64,000 nucleotides of DNA from Syngnathus acus (lineage: Eukaryota; Chordata; Actinopteri; Syngnathiformes; Syngnathidae), in contig NC_051098.1 in assembly GCF_901709675.1 (NCBI RefSeq), positions 13,171,918 through 13,235,917 of the forward strand, given 5' to 3'. Positions 37,670 to 50,925 of this stretch are shown here, one piece after another. The notes below the pieces were generated by a model, which ran no database searches, was not told the DNA's origin, and saw nothing but the letters and a program-made list of their open reading frames with translations. Position 1 is the stretch's first letter; the number at the start of each line of letters is the position of its first letter. A program made the translations under genes and the position numbers.

Positions 37670-39547
37670 TTGGCCCATAAAGGCGGGCCCGTATTAGCTG
37701 TCTATATTCATGATGCCAACGGCTGAGTGTATTCACGGTGCTAGCGTAGCAAAGAGCAAGACACTTTAAAGAGGATCCGCTATCTCCCGGAGTCCATAAC
37801 TGCCGGCCGCAATGGAAGAAAGACTGTTGCGTAACAGTGGAAGAAGAAAAAAAAAACCATACGATGTCATCATATTTGGAATTCATTTATTTAACAGAGA
37901 TGCACATAGGTTCCGATGAGAGTGTGTGGGTTTGTGGGGTGCGCATGTGTGGCCGTGATGGCCCGGGCGGGGTGCGTTTATCTAAGCTGACAGAAACAAT
38001 TTAGAGTAGTGCCGAATAGCAAGGGAGAGTAAAGTGGAGGGGGTAGGCGCTCAAAAAAAAGAAAAAAAAGAAGAGCAGCGGGGGAGAGTCCAGGTCCACT
38101 AATGCACTGGTGTGTGTGCTCCATCTGTAATCAAAATGGTGGACTGCACGCCGCCATCTTGGGCTCCAATCTGATCTGGAGTCATCGCTCATGTGACGTT
38201 TATTGGCGATATCGACTTGAACCTGTCTTCGTTCAAAAAAATGTCATCATCCATTTGTTTTATTTTCGGAATTGTTTATCCCCCCAAGGGTTGTTTTAGT
38301 TATTATTATTGATATTTTTGCTCTGGGTTAGCCTTCAGCTTATTGATGGCACACAAGCATGCGTCACATGACTCATTTGCTTCCATTGGCGCAGAATCGT
38401 CAACACCCACTTTTTTCCTCGCCTCTTCGTCGACCCAGGCTGGAAACCCTACTTTGAACATGACCTTTGACCTTTAAACCATAACCCTGGCCTATAATTC
38501 TCTGCTTCCAAATCTTTTTCTGAATTTTAATTGACATTATAGGCATCTAAGACATCTAAGTCTGTTTCACTTGCCCAAAAACTTGATTTTGGGGTCAAGT
38601 TGACATGACTTACTTTGTTCCAAGCAATTCTCTACCGTAGATCGACAGTGTCATCGTGATTTCCATTTGAGGCAAATAAATATAACCACCTCCCTCAAAT
38701 AAAAACTGATGGTTTCCCATCAGGGAAGCGGTGATTGAAAATAGCTCAACAACTCGTCTCCATTCTTCCCGTCATTTTCAGACGGAGTGGATTTTTTCAG
38801 AAAAGCGAATGTCCCTTCGCTTTTTCTCCGATAATTCCTTCTCCTTATCTCAGTATTTTCATTTTTTTCTGATGAAGATAACCCAGTCCTCGTTGCTCCT
38901 TGTTGATTTGAGACCAGCTTCTATCTTTGATGGTTTTCCTTTTTTTCCCCCTTATGTTTCATCCCAGATGTTAGCCCAAGAACAGACGAGACAAACGGCA
39001 CGAAAGCAAATGTAGATGTAACCCAATGTGGACTTGCTTTAACAAGGCAATTTAAGCGTCGACATTTTTGTGTTCCGCAGTGGAGATGCGGGAGGACCAG
39101 CGAGGGGAAAATGGTTTCATTAATGCGTTTCAGTCGCACACGAGGCCTTTGGGCCGCCGCTTGAAGAACAATCTGGCAGGGATGTCGGCGGGCATCCCGA
39201 CGGAGGAGCGGGAAAGATGTTTAAATGAACATTTGATGAAATCGCAAATGTGTGAGTGGCCATTTTGTCTCCTCAGTGTGTGTGAGTATGAGAGCTGAGA
39301 TTTTTGCTCCTTTTCATTGGCCTCCCTCAGCAGATGTGAATCCTTCGTTAGCGTTTGTTTATCACGAAGCCCAAGGCGCTCGCTAGCCACCACTGGGAAG
39401 TGCTGAGAAATGTCTTTTTGTGTGAGAAAGCAACAAACAGCTCTTTTTTGTTGCAACCAACTAAGTTAGACTGTTAAATATTGTATGATTAAAATTATAC
39501 ACATTTATAAAATACCTCAAATCTATCCAACTGCAATCAAGGGCACT

Positions 39548-39746
39548 GTTGTTGCTAGGCAGAATACAGGGCTCAGATTAAATTTTGCCCCAAAGCGCAT
39601 TTTAAAACCTTTTAAGCCGCCAGTCAAGCTCACTCTCGCATTTCCTCGGCAACTTAGGGTAGAGGGTCCCGTTGCCCAACGCAGTGTTTACATTGCCACT
39701 TGTTGCTAGGCAGAATATGTGGGGCAGATCTATTTTTTGCCCCAAC
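39548..39746 (+). repeat. Partial tandem duplication, about 152-bp spacing
   Basis: The phrase GTTGCTAGGCAGAATA followed by GGGCTCAGATTAAATTTTGCCCCAA at 39551-39593 recurs at 39703-39746 as GTTGCTAGGCAGAATATGTGGGGCAGATCTATTTTTTGCCCCAA with a few changes. The DNA between them is unique. This could be a tandem duplication or two insertions of one short element. Confidence 0.75.
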
Positions 39747-40719
39747 GTTTATTTTTAGAAAAAGAAAAAAAGAATATGCTAGTCGGAATTGAAAACACTT
39801 GCACGTGTCACTTGCCTTGACGCATCCTCCAAAAGAAAGTGGGCTTGTTGCTCAAAAGCAACGTTTGCAGAATGGGGAAACACAAAGCTTCCTCTTTTGC
39901 TTGGAAAACGTCGTAAATAAATAAGTCAGTCAAAATACAGTTTTATATCAAAAGAGTGGAGCACCTTTTATTTCCCAACACATCAACACGGAATGTGGTC
40001 ATGGAGATAAATGGTGGCCACCAACCACAACGGCGATGAACCCAAAGCACGCAGACGACAAATGTCCTCCTTTGTGGTTCCTTTGGAAATGTCTTCACTC
40101 CGAGCCATGTGCTGAGTCGGCATCGCTCACGGCATGTTTATGACTTGTACAATACATCTTACAAGTGCGTTTTTCATTTCAAATCTAAGTCACATATCCA
40201 CTGAAGATCAGCACAAAAATTGAGAGCCCACATTTGGAACCGCTGCAGGAAAACGTTCTGGAAGCACTTTGCGTCCTTTGTTCTCACGGGTGACCGTATG
40301 TTTTGATCCCCCTTCCACCTCCGTGCATCCGTTTTTGCCGCAGCGCCCATTTCTCCCTCCCTCCCTCCCCAATCTCCCTCCTCCCTCCATCACGGCGTGA
40401 GGCGATATGGGGTTGCAGTTGAAAGGTATGATCAAGACCGAGTCTGGTGGCGAGGGATCACGGCAGCCAGGCGTGTTCCATCTTTCCACAGAGCGAGTAT
40501 GCCACCAACAAACTCCACCTTTTCATTGCACTTTGACTTTTGACAACATTTCGGTGACATTTTCCATCATTTCTCTGGTGGAAAAAGGGACTCGAGAATA
40601 AATAGCCAAAAATGAGACTACTTGACTTTCCACCTACATTTTCTGTCAGATTATTATTAAATGTACTACAAACGATAATCCCAAAATTAGCATTTTACAC
40701 TACCTGTAAAAAAATGACA

Positions 40720-40723
<4 letters not shown>

Positions 40724-40757
<34 letters not shown>
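40724..40757. repeat. T34 homopolymer
   Basis: Thirty-four consecutive T. It could be the A-tail of a minus-strand retroposon, but no retroposon body is recognisable beside it, so a simple slippage tract is the default reading. Confidence 0.95.
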
Positions 40758-40761
<4 letters not shown>

Positions 40762-41208
40762 GTCCGTAACGTCCACTATTGAGTTGAATCGTAACCCAGT
40801 CGAATCAAATCGTGATAATTCCACTTGAAATTATATCGTCAATGAATTGTATCGCGCCTCGTGTATCGAGATATGTATCAAATTTTATTTTCCCTTGAAG
40901 CCCTTTCCATTTTTCATCCCAAACGAAATACAAAACCAAATCACTCTTGACCCTTAGCCTCATTTTATTGATCAGCCGTAACGCTAACATCTGCCTAACT
41001 CGACGCAATTTGTGGCTCGATTGGTTATCGAATCGGGAAACTTTTTGTGACTGAAGACATCTCAAAAAAGGCATGCTTTTATTGACACTGATCTTTCTGC
41101 CTTGGTGGTTAAGATCAGCATCAAATAAGGAAACATTTCAAGTCTTTTTTTTTTTTTTTTTTACCTTAAAGGAAGATTGACTGAGAACAGAAGAGAGGGC
41201 GGGAGAGA

Positions 41209-41232
41209 GGGGGGGGGGGGGGGGGGGGGGGG
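41209..41232. repeat. G24 homopolymer
   Basis: Twenty-four consecutive G inside a purine-rich segment starting near 41172, and only 50 bp after a T18-type run. Such a run can form G-quadruplexes, and it is a likely site of assembly or length error. Confidence 0.95.
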
Positions 41233-44200
41233 CAACGGTGGCTGTGGACTTCTAATCCACGTCGACCTCCTCTTATCACACACTGCCAAGGTCAAGAGTC
41301 TAATGAGGATGGGCCGCCGTTTGAGTAATTAAGCAGAACTACCTTGTTTCGAGGGCGAGCCGGCGGGAGGGAGGAAGGGAGGGAGAGCCGGAGGATTCTA
41401 AGACACCTAAAAGCAAAAAAAAAAAAAAGGATGTACTCTCCCTCCTCCCATCCCCGCTCAAATAAACATGCGGGGAAAACGCAAGCAACGCTGCAACAGT
41501 GACACTCGCTGGCGAAGACGCTCACACCTTCAAAACGTCTCACATTATTAACCGCCACTCCGGACAGTTTTGCGAGCTGAATGATTCATCAGCTCATCAA
41601 AAAGTAAGCGCTTCATTAGTATATCTTGTTCATGATTCATCGTAGTGCTAAATATCTGCAAAAAAAAAAGGACCACATCAAATGAAGAGCTGCTAATCAA
41701 GTTATGCTGCATCATAAATTGTTGATGGCCCAAACTTCGTTTAGACTAAATGGGATTTTTTTTTAAACATTTTTTTCTTTTTCTATTTGTTGCTGCTTTA
41801 GATCTCAGAATTCTCCCAAATCTTTTTTCCCCCCTCTCTCCATTGATGTGCCCATTGACTGATCTATTGATTGGCACCTCAGCAGCGTGTGGCCTGCCTA
41901 AATACTAACACCATTTGGAAGCTTAGCGCCTCAAAATACAGCAGTTAAATTCGAATACTTGAGTGGAATTTCAATTTGGATGCTCGCCGCTCAGAAGTAT
42001 AATTTACCGCTAATCCCTTCCCGTTCTGTCAGTCAAGCTAATCAGCCTGGCTCAGGTTTACCTATGAGGAGCTCACCTGGCGTCGTCGTAGCCGAGCCGA
42101 TGATTTATATTTTATATTGGTCTTTTAGTGTCGTTATCTGGTAGAACGGCACTCACCGGCGGGAAGTTCGTATTGAATGAGTTGTGGCAGAATTGAAAAG
42201 CCTCTGAAGATAAAACGCCTGAAGTAAGTCACATAGTGCAAGTCAAACGTAAGCAATTCTCAAGTTACAAGTGCCGAGATACGGCGGAGAAAAAAAATCA
42301 ATCAATGAAGTTGGATGTTGCAAACTTTGCGTATTGCCGTTGTCTTTTTTATTATTTAATCAAAAACACGATCCTTGAATCCAGATTTGATCAGCATCAA
42401 ATCACATCATATCCATCGTTGGTGTTTGTGGCCACTGCGACCCATCCAAACACCCGACGTCTTCCCGTCAAGGCAAACAAATGTCAACGAGCTTGTTTGG
42501 CGCTCGTCATTTCATTAAGATTCATCCGCTGGGCTTTGCGAAGGTCTTTGCAAAATGTCATAGTGGTCCTTGTCGCCTGTCTGACAGTGTCATCATGACA
42601 CTTCTTAAAGCAAAGTGGCGTCCACGCTGCTTTTAATACGAAAACAAATCGAAAAGTGCAACATATCGGGCAAGGCATAGCAAGTGTGAAAAATGGTCAA
42701 AAACCAAAATTGGCGTTGTTAGCTTGAGCTTTTTAATCGCTTCCGCCGATGATCATTCACAATTGTGGGTGATAAATCGGAACAGACAGCAGATTCCCCA
42801 GCCCGGCAGCCTTCCAACATCTGTGAAGGTGTGAAAATAGGGAGTGAAATGTTCCACAAAGACGTCAGCTCGCAACTTGGAGATTTTTCCTTGGGAACGA
42901 CTTGACTTGAGCTTGCAGTGCAGTTCGCTACAATCTGGGATCCGTTTCAACACAGTAGACTTTGGTTCCGTTGGAGGTCCGAAAATGGGTCGGCCAGCCT
43001 GGATGCTGTTTAATTTGGAGAGCTTGTCCTCCATTGTTGAATGTACCCTTCCAAAGCTTCAACTGGACCGGACCACTTTTTGGAGTTTAACTAGGTCCAT
43101 GTTCCCGTAAGATTTGCACTGGCACCGTTCCAGTTTTCGACTTTTGTCTTTGTTTGCCGCTGCCCTTTTATCCGGCAGTCGTGCTTGTTTTGGCAGCTTT
43201 TTTTTTGGGTCTCCCAACGTCACCTCATCAGAATTATACACACCGAGGCTCGCCAGCGAGCAAACAAAGCAAACCGGCACCAAACGCTCGACTAACTCTC
43301 CACGCTGCCTCGTGTCCCTTGGCGGCAACCTTGAACCAGTTTGTTAGCGACCCAAATGAGCAGCGGCAGTGTGAGGATTGCGTAAACAAATAAACAAAAG
43401 ATCCAAACGAAGCCGGCGAGCCGCAGACACGCTTGTTGCGGCAACGGTGGGTCGGCGCCTGCCGCGTAATGATGTGCAAATAGCTGGCTGCCGAGATCAA
43501 ATTGAAAAGGTACTTTTGCGGTGGTCTGTGAGAGTCCAAGCACTTCAAGTTCAAGACCGCATGCTGACAGATGATATTCATAAAGGCCAATTATAAATAT
43601 GAGCTTTCTAATGAAAGTATTGTGTGGCAGCTCAGCAGGGCGTGTAATTGATGAATGGCTTTTCTGGAGAGTCTCGAGCAGCCTTTTTATTAAACCATGG
43701 CACATATTTTACACTGACCAATCTCAGCGCACCAACATTCATAAAAATATCACACAAAATATACTCGATGCGCTGAACGAGTGAGGATAATCGGTTGAGA
43801 GAATAGATGAATGGATGTCATCTCAAATTAATTCTTATTTATTTAGTATTTATTTTCATAGTTGCGGTTTGGCATTTGCCTATTTGAATATTTTTTGGGG
43901 GAAAGAACATATTGGCACCTGACTGACATATATTTGGTAAAAATTACGATAATTGATTAATCGGCTGATTCATTTAAAAAAAGTAGGTACTTTTCTGGTG
44001 GCTTACATAATGGGCAAAATCAGTATCAATAACATTGGCTCTGTCCTGTTTGGACCCAGCACCGGGTTCGTTATTCCACCCAATTTGCGTTACGATCGAC
44101 CCGACTGTTTATGATCACTCGTCTTATATTCAAATCATATTCAGCACTTTGTTTCAACCGCACTTGTTTTTACAGTACAAAAATTGAGTCGAGTTACGAT

Positions 44201-45289
44201 AGGCGTGTCTGCCCAATTTCGTGTCCATCGCTAACCTGGGTTTTTCTAATTTTCACTGAGTGAGTGTGGCGTGCGTCATGTTAGGATGTGAAAATTGTGG
44301 AGTTTGCAGGCATGTTGATACCACCAAAAAGGCAATCAAGTCGTCGGAAGTGACAGACAGGATGAAGCAACGGTGAAAGTGACTGTAGAAATAAGCCAGC
44401 CGGTTTCAGCCGGTTTGGAACTTTTCCTCCCTAATGGTTTCCATCATTATCCGCGGCTTGTGACTCATGTCGTGTCCTTGCTGAGACCAGCCGCATGTCA
44501 GCACTTCCCCAAAGGTTGTGAAGTTGCGCTTATATAGAGCCGCTCCGTGATTGACATCTATAGCATTTTTTTCTCCGCCCCTAATGGGCTTCATGGCAAA
44601 GGTCTTGCCGATTCTATTATTTGCTCAAAACAGAATGTCAAGAAATAAAGTTATTGTGAACGGTTGCTCAAAAGTGAACTCAAAGTATATCATCTTACAT
44701 TCGTCGAACGAGTCTCAAATTAAACTGGCATTAAAAAAGATAAAAATGGTTCCGCTCTGATTCGTAGTGACGACTCTCGTCGCTCGTTTCCAAAGAGATT
44801 TTTCGTGTCTTCTAATTTGAGGTGTAAAAGAAAGAGGCATCCAATCATTTCAACTGAATATTTGTGGGCTTTAATTAGCACAAAGTTGGCTGTCGGGTCA
44901 CGAGTATTCTTTGGCAAATTGTGAGCATGAAAAGGAGATTAAATTTTAATAAAGGTGGGGATAAGATTACGCTTTATATCCCTGAATGAAATGAATTGAA
45001 CTGAGGAATGAAATGCATCATATTTTTGATTTCCTCATCTTTCTTAGCATTGCCTCACACACTTCTTCTTCACTCGTAGTAGAACTCAGTGCTGCCCAGG
45101 CATGTTGTGGCCAAACACGGTACTACACCGGAATTGCACAAATTTAAATTCACACTTACCTGTATCATTTAAAAAACACACAAACGACAATAGTCTAAAC
45201 TAAACGACGAATCATGACAATGTCAGCAATAAGTCGGAAGCTCTTTCAGGCCTCACAGGAAGACTCCGACCGATTGTCCGGCCTGCACA

Positions 45290-45470
45290 TTGACGGACAT
45301 TTCTTCTCCCTCTCCTCTGTCTCACTTAATCTTCATCACCATAAAGCTGCCTGTCATTAATCTTCTTCCTCCTCACTCGCTCAGATCAATGTTTCCTTTT
45401 CCAGAGCAAAGACGGTAATTAATCCCCCGTCAGAGAGAGCCTTTCCCGACCTTAATCAATGTTTCTGGCT
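45290..45470. promoter_or_regulatory. Candidate conserved non-coding element
   Basis: Pyrimidine-rich complex sequence with regularly repeated TAAT/ATTAAT cores: CACTTAATCTTC, GTCATTAATCTTC, GGTAATTAATCCC, CCTTAATCAATG, and two ATCAATGTTT. No coding frame. Regulatory role inferred from motif spacing only. Confidence 0.25.
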
Positions 45471-46348
45471 TCTTCTCCCTCGCCCTCAGAAAATGACTAT
45501 CCTTTTTCTCTCCCTCTCTCTCAGATCATGTTCTACATTCCATCAGGGCCAATCAATGACTCTCATGAGCCACATAATGAACACTCGGGGCATTACAGTT
45601 GCCAAACTGTTTTTTTTAAGAAAACACCTTTTGGTCTCTTGGGAGCTCATAAAAGTATGTTGGGAAGACACTTGCAACAGACTATAAATATTGTCTTTTC
45701 TGACATTTCTTAGTGTGGAGGAGGTGCAAAGGAAAATGGATCTTATCACTGATTAGACTCGTCAGTGAGCAAACGGTGCTGGCTAAAGACTGTTAATGGC
45801 GGAATGGAGAAGCAGTGACGGGGGTCCGCCATCTATTTATCAAGAGTAGGGTGCATGAAATTGCCTCTTAACCTCAGTTAGAAGGTTTAATTAGAAATAA
45901 CACGTTTGATACGAGACAGGGTGCGGCCAGTAGCGGAGGTGGGTGTCGAAAGGGGGGCAGATCAAACCCCCAGAGCTGTGAGGGTGTTGTCAGCTGGGGC
46001 ATGAAAAATAATAACACCTTGAGTTGCCCTGCAAAACAACACCGAGTCCTTTTTTGAAATGTTACTTTAACGACCGGAGAGCCTCCTCAATATTACCATT
46101 GCAATTTAATATGCAATTTTTTTTAAAGAATATTTGTTAACAAACATAATCCATACAATAAGCTTTATTACGATAAATATATGTGGTATTTCCATAAATC
46201 TGTATTATTGGTCATTGATGATTGTAATAATTATAAAATTACAAGTCGGCATTTAATAATTATTGTTCAATTATTGAGAACATTGTTTTTTTTTTGTTTT
46301 TTTTTATCATCCATCCCTTTTTGTCTAATACACCAGAGGCCTCCAGGC

Positions 46349-46369
46349 AAAAAAAAAAAAAAAAAAAAA
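46349..46369. repeat. A21 homopolymer
   Basis: Twenty-one consecutive A after CTCCAGGC. Simple repeat; no adjacent retroposon body is recognised. Confidence 0.95.
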
Positions 46370-47569
46370 CTATTTGCATTTTCCTATCAGGTCATTTCAA
46401 AAGACTTCCCAAGTAAACTTGTCAAGGATTTTCCCGAGTAACCTGAAAAACACCTTATTAGTCCTTTCATGGAATAACAGTGCACTGCTTTTTGACAATG
46501 AGTCCGCGAGAAGGCGGCCTCATTAATGAAAATAACATCTTGACACGCTAATAAGCTGCTCCGCAAGCCTTTCAGATGAATTTCAAGTCATTTTGAGGTG
46601 TTTTCATTTTCTGACGATTGTAATGTGATGTGAGGCTCATAAGATTACAATTTACTAATTACAAGTTTCCGGTAGTCATTTATCCTCATTGACTAATATT
46701 AGCGCCGTACTGATGAGGCTGATGAAGTTTTTACATTTTGCATTTGAAACAGAAACACAAAACTTTCCGATCTACGGCGAAGCTTTGCGCTGCCTACAAG
46801 AAAAGAGAAAAATCGAAGTAGCAACACAGAGGCTCCGCCATGTCCGAGCCTCACTAAATTCTTGCTTGGGCTTCAGATTGACGCGAATAGCGCCGGCTCG
46901 CGTTAAACTGATGTGCGGAAAGGTCGGTTAAGAAGTGTTTTTTTTTCTTTTCGCATCGGCCGCTTGTTGGAGCAAACAGCTCAGTTTCTGTTGTGAAGGT
47001 GGTCAAGCATCTCGCACCACTGGGTGAGGCTGCGACCTTTGACTCGGGAAAAGGTTGCTGTTGGAAGGGAAAAATGGTGAGGGTAAAAAGGTTACGCCAG
47101 TGGAAATGGAGTGAGGATGAGTTTTACAACGCTGCGCTGGCATTTGAACACAGGACTAAATGTGGAAGCGAATAGCACTTCTCAACGTCCACTTTGCGAG
47201 ACCCGCTCGAAATTGCTTTGTCGCTATTATGCTTTGCTTGTTTAAAAAATATGTATTCGGCAGCAATTGCTTAAAAAAAAAAAACGGTGGCCTCTGAAGA
47301 TAATTTTATTTATTATTTTATTTATTTACTTATTTATTTTTATTTCGATTAGTCAGTGGGATTATTTCATTAGCCAATATGAAATAAAATGGTGTCTTTT
47401 TTCTTTTTTTTGTTGCAATATTCAGTATATTATTTCGCAAAAAAAGCAGAGGGAGATGGGGTGAAATATTTTTTTTAAAAATCTGCAATAATGTTGAATG
47501 AAACTTGATATGACTATACATTTAGCGCCACCACATGATTTGCTGAAATGCGACTTTTATTTGAAGTGT

Positions 47570-47730
47570 TGCGAACTTCCACTTTCCAACGATGGCAGGA
47601 TTAATTAGCTGAGGTGTTATGTGACTCCAGTTAGAAGTGTTAAAGCCTTCCTGGACCGGGCCCAGCCTGTTAATTAGACCTGTGACTCACGAGGCCCGAT
47701 AGGACGAGGGAACCTGAGGTCAGTTGGACA
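47570..47730. promoter_or_regulatory. Candidate conserved non-coding element
   Basis: Complex sequence with GGATTAATTAGCTGAGG and CTGTTAATTAGACCTG about 75 bp apart, both good homeodomain-type sites, separated by a GC-richer spacer including GGACCGGGCCCAGCC. No exon or repeat recognised. Confidence 0.27.
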
Positions 47731-48825
47731 TCGGCCGACCGTATCGCACCAGAGCACATGCCGCTTCCCTATCTCGTCGGGACACGGACGCTCCAGGAAC
47801 AATTTCCAGCAAGTCCTCGCATGACGCCACCAAGATTCGAATGGAGCCTCATTTCACTCCTCTCTCCTCTGAAACAGAAACGCTTGAGCTCGCTAGCACG
47901 TTAGCACATTGCTAGCCTGAATTCACGTTGAGTGTAGCTAAGAATGAAACGTTACCGCTTTCGTATTTCATTTTGTTTTTATGTACCATTAACTTAACTG
48001 TGTGTAAATTAGAACATTGACAGAATTCCACTGCATGATGATAAACATTTCTGTTCATACCAACACAGCAGCAATAGTGTGAATTCTCCATCGCTGCCTA
48101 CCTCCGCCCCGTACAAATTTTTTTGCCGCAATGAACTGCTGCATGGGATCAAGCTCACCAGCTTGTAAGTAACCTTGTCTCGTCTTGCTGCTGGCGGAAA
48201 AGTTTAAGCAGCCCCAAAAAGAAGAAACTTGTGTGTGCAAAGTGCAAAGTTCAGAAGGGCAGCAGTCAGTCAGGTGATCAATCTGGGTTGCTTTAAAATT
48301 TAATGAGCGCTACTATAGAAGTACATGACTGCCAGCGGCTTAGTTGACTCCCCAAAGACTGTTGTCTTTCTTTCTTATGCAGCGATGTAAAGCTGCACTT
48401 TTAGATGTAAACATATTTTTTCCCATCCTCAGAGTAATAGAAAACACAGCATTAAACCCGTATCATCCAATCCCTAAAACAAGCTGAGCTGACAGCTACG
48501 CGGCCTCCAGTCAGAACGCTCTTGGGGTGTCAAACGGCCGCAGTGCCTGGGTAGCTTTTCGACATGATTTTGCGACGATAATCAGCCCCCTGCCGAGGCT
48601 CCCCTGATTGTTCCTGGCCGAACACCCGCTTCTTGATGGCCCCCTCTCCGGCACACCGCAAGCTGACTCGGGTCCCTCGACCTAACCCTTTGTATGTCGC
48701 CCCAAAAGTGTTTTTTTTTTTTTTCCTCCACTCAGTTGGAAACGACTCACGTCCATCTGAAAATTATGAGAGGTTGTTGGAAGTAAATCACATCATGATT
48801 CTTAAAAGTAGAATCAGCTGAAATA

Positions 48826-48990
48826 ATGTAGTTGCATAAGTGTGCACACCCGCTTATAATTGGGATGTGGCCGTGTTCAGAACTATCCCATCTCAAACTT
48901 ATGTTAAATGGTAGCCAGTATATGCCCACCCCCGCCGCCGTTGAAAGTGCTTCAGATGAACAGGGGGTGTAGACTTTTTCTATTCACCAT
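48826..48990. mobile_element. Tc1/mariner-like transposon remnant
   Basis: Contains TTGCATAAGTGTGCACACCC, GCTTATAATTGGGATGTGGC, GTGTTCAGAACTATCCC, and near the end AGGGGGTGTAGACTTTTTCT. These phrases match, in the same order, terminal parts of a widespread teleost Tc1-like element as I remember it. The transposase region is missing, so it is a deleted, dead copy. A second short fragment with the GTGTGCACACCCT phrase lies in a PRDM10 intron at 62526-62580. Confidence 0.6.
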
Positions 48991-49126
48991 CCGTCAACTT
49001 TATAAAGTTGAGTCTGCTGCTCAATGAGACGCTTTTGCATCACTTAACATCCCAATTGGACCTCGGTTTTCGTCCGGTTTCGGGTCGACGCGTCGGTTCA
49101 AGTTGTCGTAAGCGTCTGCGTCCCTT

Positions 49127-49146
49127 CCCCCCCCCCCCCCCCCCCC
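49127..49146. repeat. C20 homopolymer
   Basis: Twenty consecutive C after GTCCCTT, then GCCG. Simple repeat; a C11 run occurs 295 bp later at about 49441. Confidence 0.95.
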
Positions 49147-50860
49147 GCCGTTTGATTGGTCTCGGCTTCCCGCAACATCCCAATGTGACACCAGATAAAA
49201 ACCAGTGACAGGCCATTACCGCTCATCAGCCGCTATCGTTGTAATCACGCGTGTCAGCGCCTCATCAAAGCGGCGTTCCGGCAAATTGCGACGTCTGTGT
49301 CGCCTTGTCAGATGGTAACGTGCGATCCGATGACGCGCGGCTTCTGATACATGAAATCTTTTGACACGGAAAGATGTTTTGAAAACCACCTTTCATTAGC
49401 ATGCAACAAGGGCACTGCTAAAAGCTAGCTAGCTAAAATGCCCCCCCCCCCAACTGGATTGACAGTGTAAAAATAATCCTTTGTGTATTTTGTTTGAATC
49501 ATATTAGAAGACTTGAAAGCATTTTAAATCATGGGGAGAAAAAGCCTCACTAATCAGTTTCCTTGAGTAATGATTAACCGTGTTCAGTTCACTTGCAACG
49601 TTTCTTAGTTTGACTTGCCACATTTTGGGAGCAGCTTCCCCAAATGACGTTTTGGCATCTTTTTTGCTTCCGTGCGAGCGTTGTGCTCTCAAAGAGCGGC
49701 GGCGGTGCCTAATTAAACTTGACATTTTTATTCAATGGCGCTGGAAAAACAGAAGGGAGCGTGTGCGTGGATATATTACGCCGCAGATAGGATGAGTTCT
49801 TTAATCAATTGCGACTCGCGGAATCACTTTTTTTTTTTTTTTTTTTCCGTTCACGGTGACGTGCGGTTATTAAAATGAATGCTATTTTCCAGGAAAACGT
49901 TTGGATGTCAACTGTCACAGGAGGTCTAAGGCAAATGGCTTTGACAATTTGCCACCGTACATTTGCACTTTTTTTTTCGTTTTCATTTACATCCAAAAGT
50001 TTTTTGTATTTTGTGACACTTGGCAAGATTTCTTACATTTACTTATTCAGTCTACTTTTTAATCGTTAATATTTGCCCGCTTTTATCTAATTTGAACGCC
50101 TAACCGTTTTTTTATTTTAAGACTTTTTTAAGTCCTTTATTTTACATTTTTACTGTAAATTTCTTTCCCACTGCCGTCGCAGTGAATTTTATGTGCATTC
50201 CACCATGCTGAAATATTTTTTTTAAAAAAGCTTGTTTGGTGAAGTGCTTGGAGTCTCTCCGAAGATGATGTGACAGTCTGGTGAGGAAGCGTCCATTCAA
50301 GTGAACACGAGTGACCATGCATCATTCCCCTTCTGGAAAAAAAAAAAGAAATAAAATCCTGGTCCGTCATTGGCTTCCTGTGGCGAGTTAGCCGGCGAGG
50401 CCCCCGGGGGACCGCCGGTGTGGTCGCGAGGGGGCTTCATGCATAATTCACGTGGGCAAATGATTTGATGTAGCGCGGGAAGCTTCATCTCGGGAGCAGG
50501 CGTCAGGAAGCGAGAAGCTAATGTGTTTATTATGCTGAGATAATGGCGTGAAATTGAGGCCAGGGGTGCTGGATTTCGAGGAGTGTTTATACTTTATATT
50601 CATCGCCGCCATGACGCCAAATGCCTCCTGCTCACGTGCTGCGTGTGTGTACGTGCGTGTGTGTACACTCATTAATGAGTAAAGTAGGCAGTAAAGGCTC
50701 AGCAGATGTTTTCCTGCAATGTGTATTAAGTGTAATGTACACTTTTGCATTTAGAGATCATTTTGCATTAGGAGCAGAAGGAGTAAATACTCCACCAGAT
50801 GGTGCTGTACTACTTTTCTTTTCCCCACAACTAATGATTGATGGTTCATTTTCCCAAAAG

Positions 50861-50925
50861 GGATGGCCAAGTGGTGGCCCGGGGGCTGCATATAGGCCGT
50901 ATTCAAACTTTGCCCCAAATTTAGT
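50861..50925. repeat. Decayed dispersed repeat (GGCCCGGGGG family)
   Basis: Contains GATGGCCAAGTGGTGGCCCG, GGGGCTGCATATAGGCC and TTCAAACTTTGCCCC. It resembles a decayed copy of the same type of repeat as at 31112-31182. The upstream ACTCCACCAGATGGTGCTGT (50790-50810) is another repeat-like phrase. Confidence 0.4.

Larger units (their letters stand above)
34000..44999. other. Intergenic stretch, no defensible gene
   Basis: Contains a partial tandem duplication at 39548-39746, homopolymers T34 (40724) and G24 (41209), and a candidate regulatory block at 36840-37130. The longest frame, plus-strand 34966-35406 (146 codons), spans AT-rich sequence including TATATAGTATATTAATATAT and is not credible as a gene. 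A decayed repeat with CAGTAGGTGGCGAT lies at 35605-35675. Confidence 0.35.
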
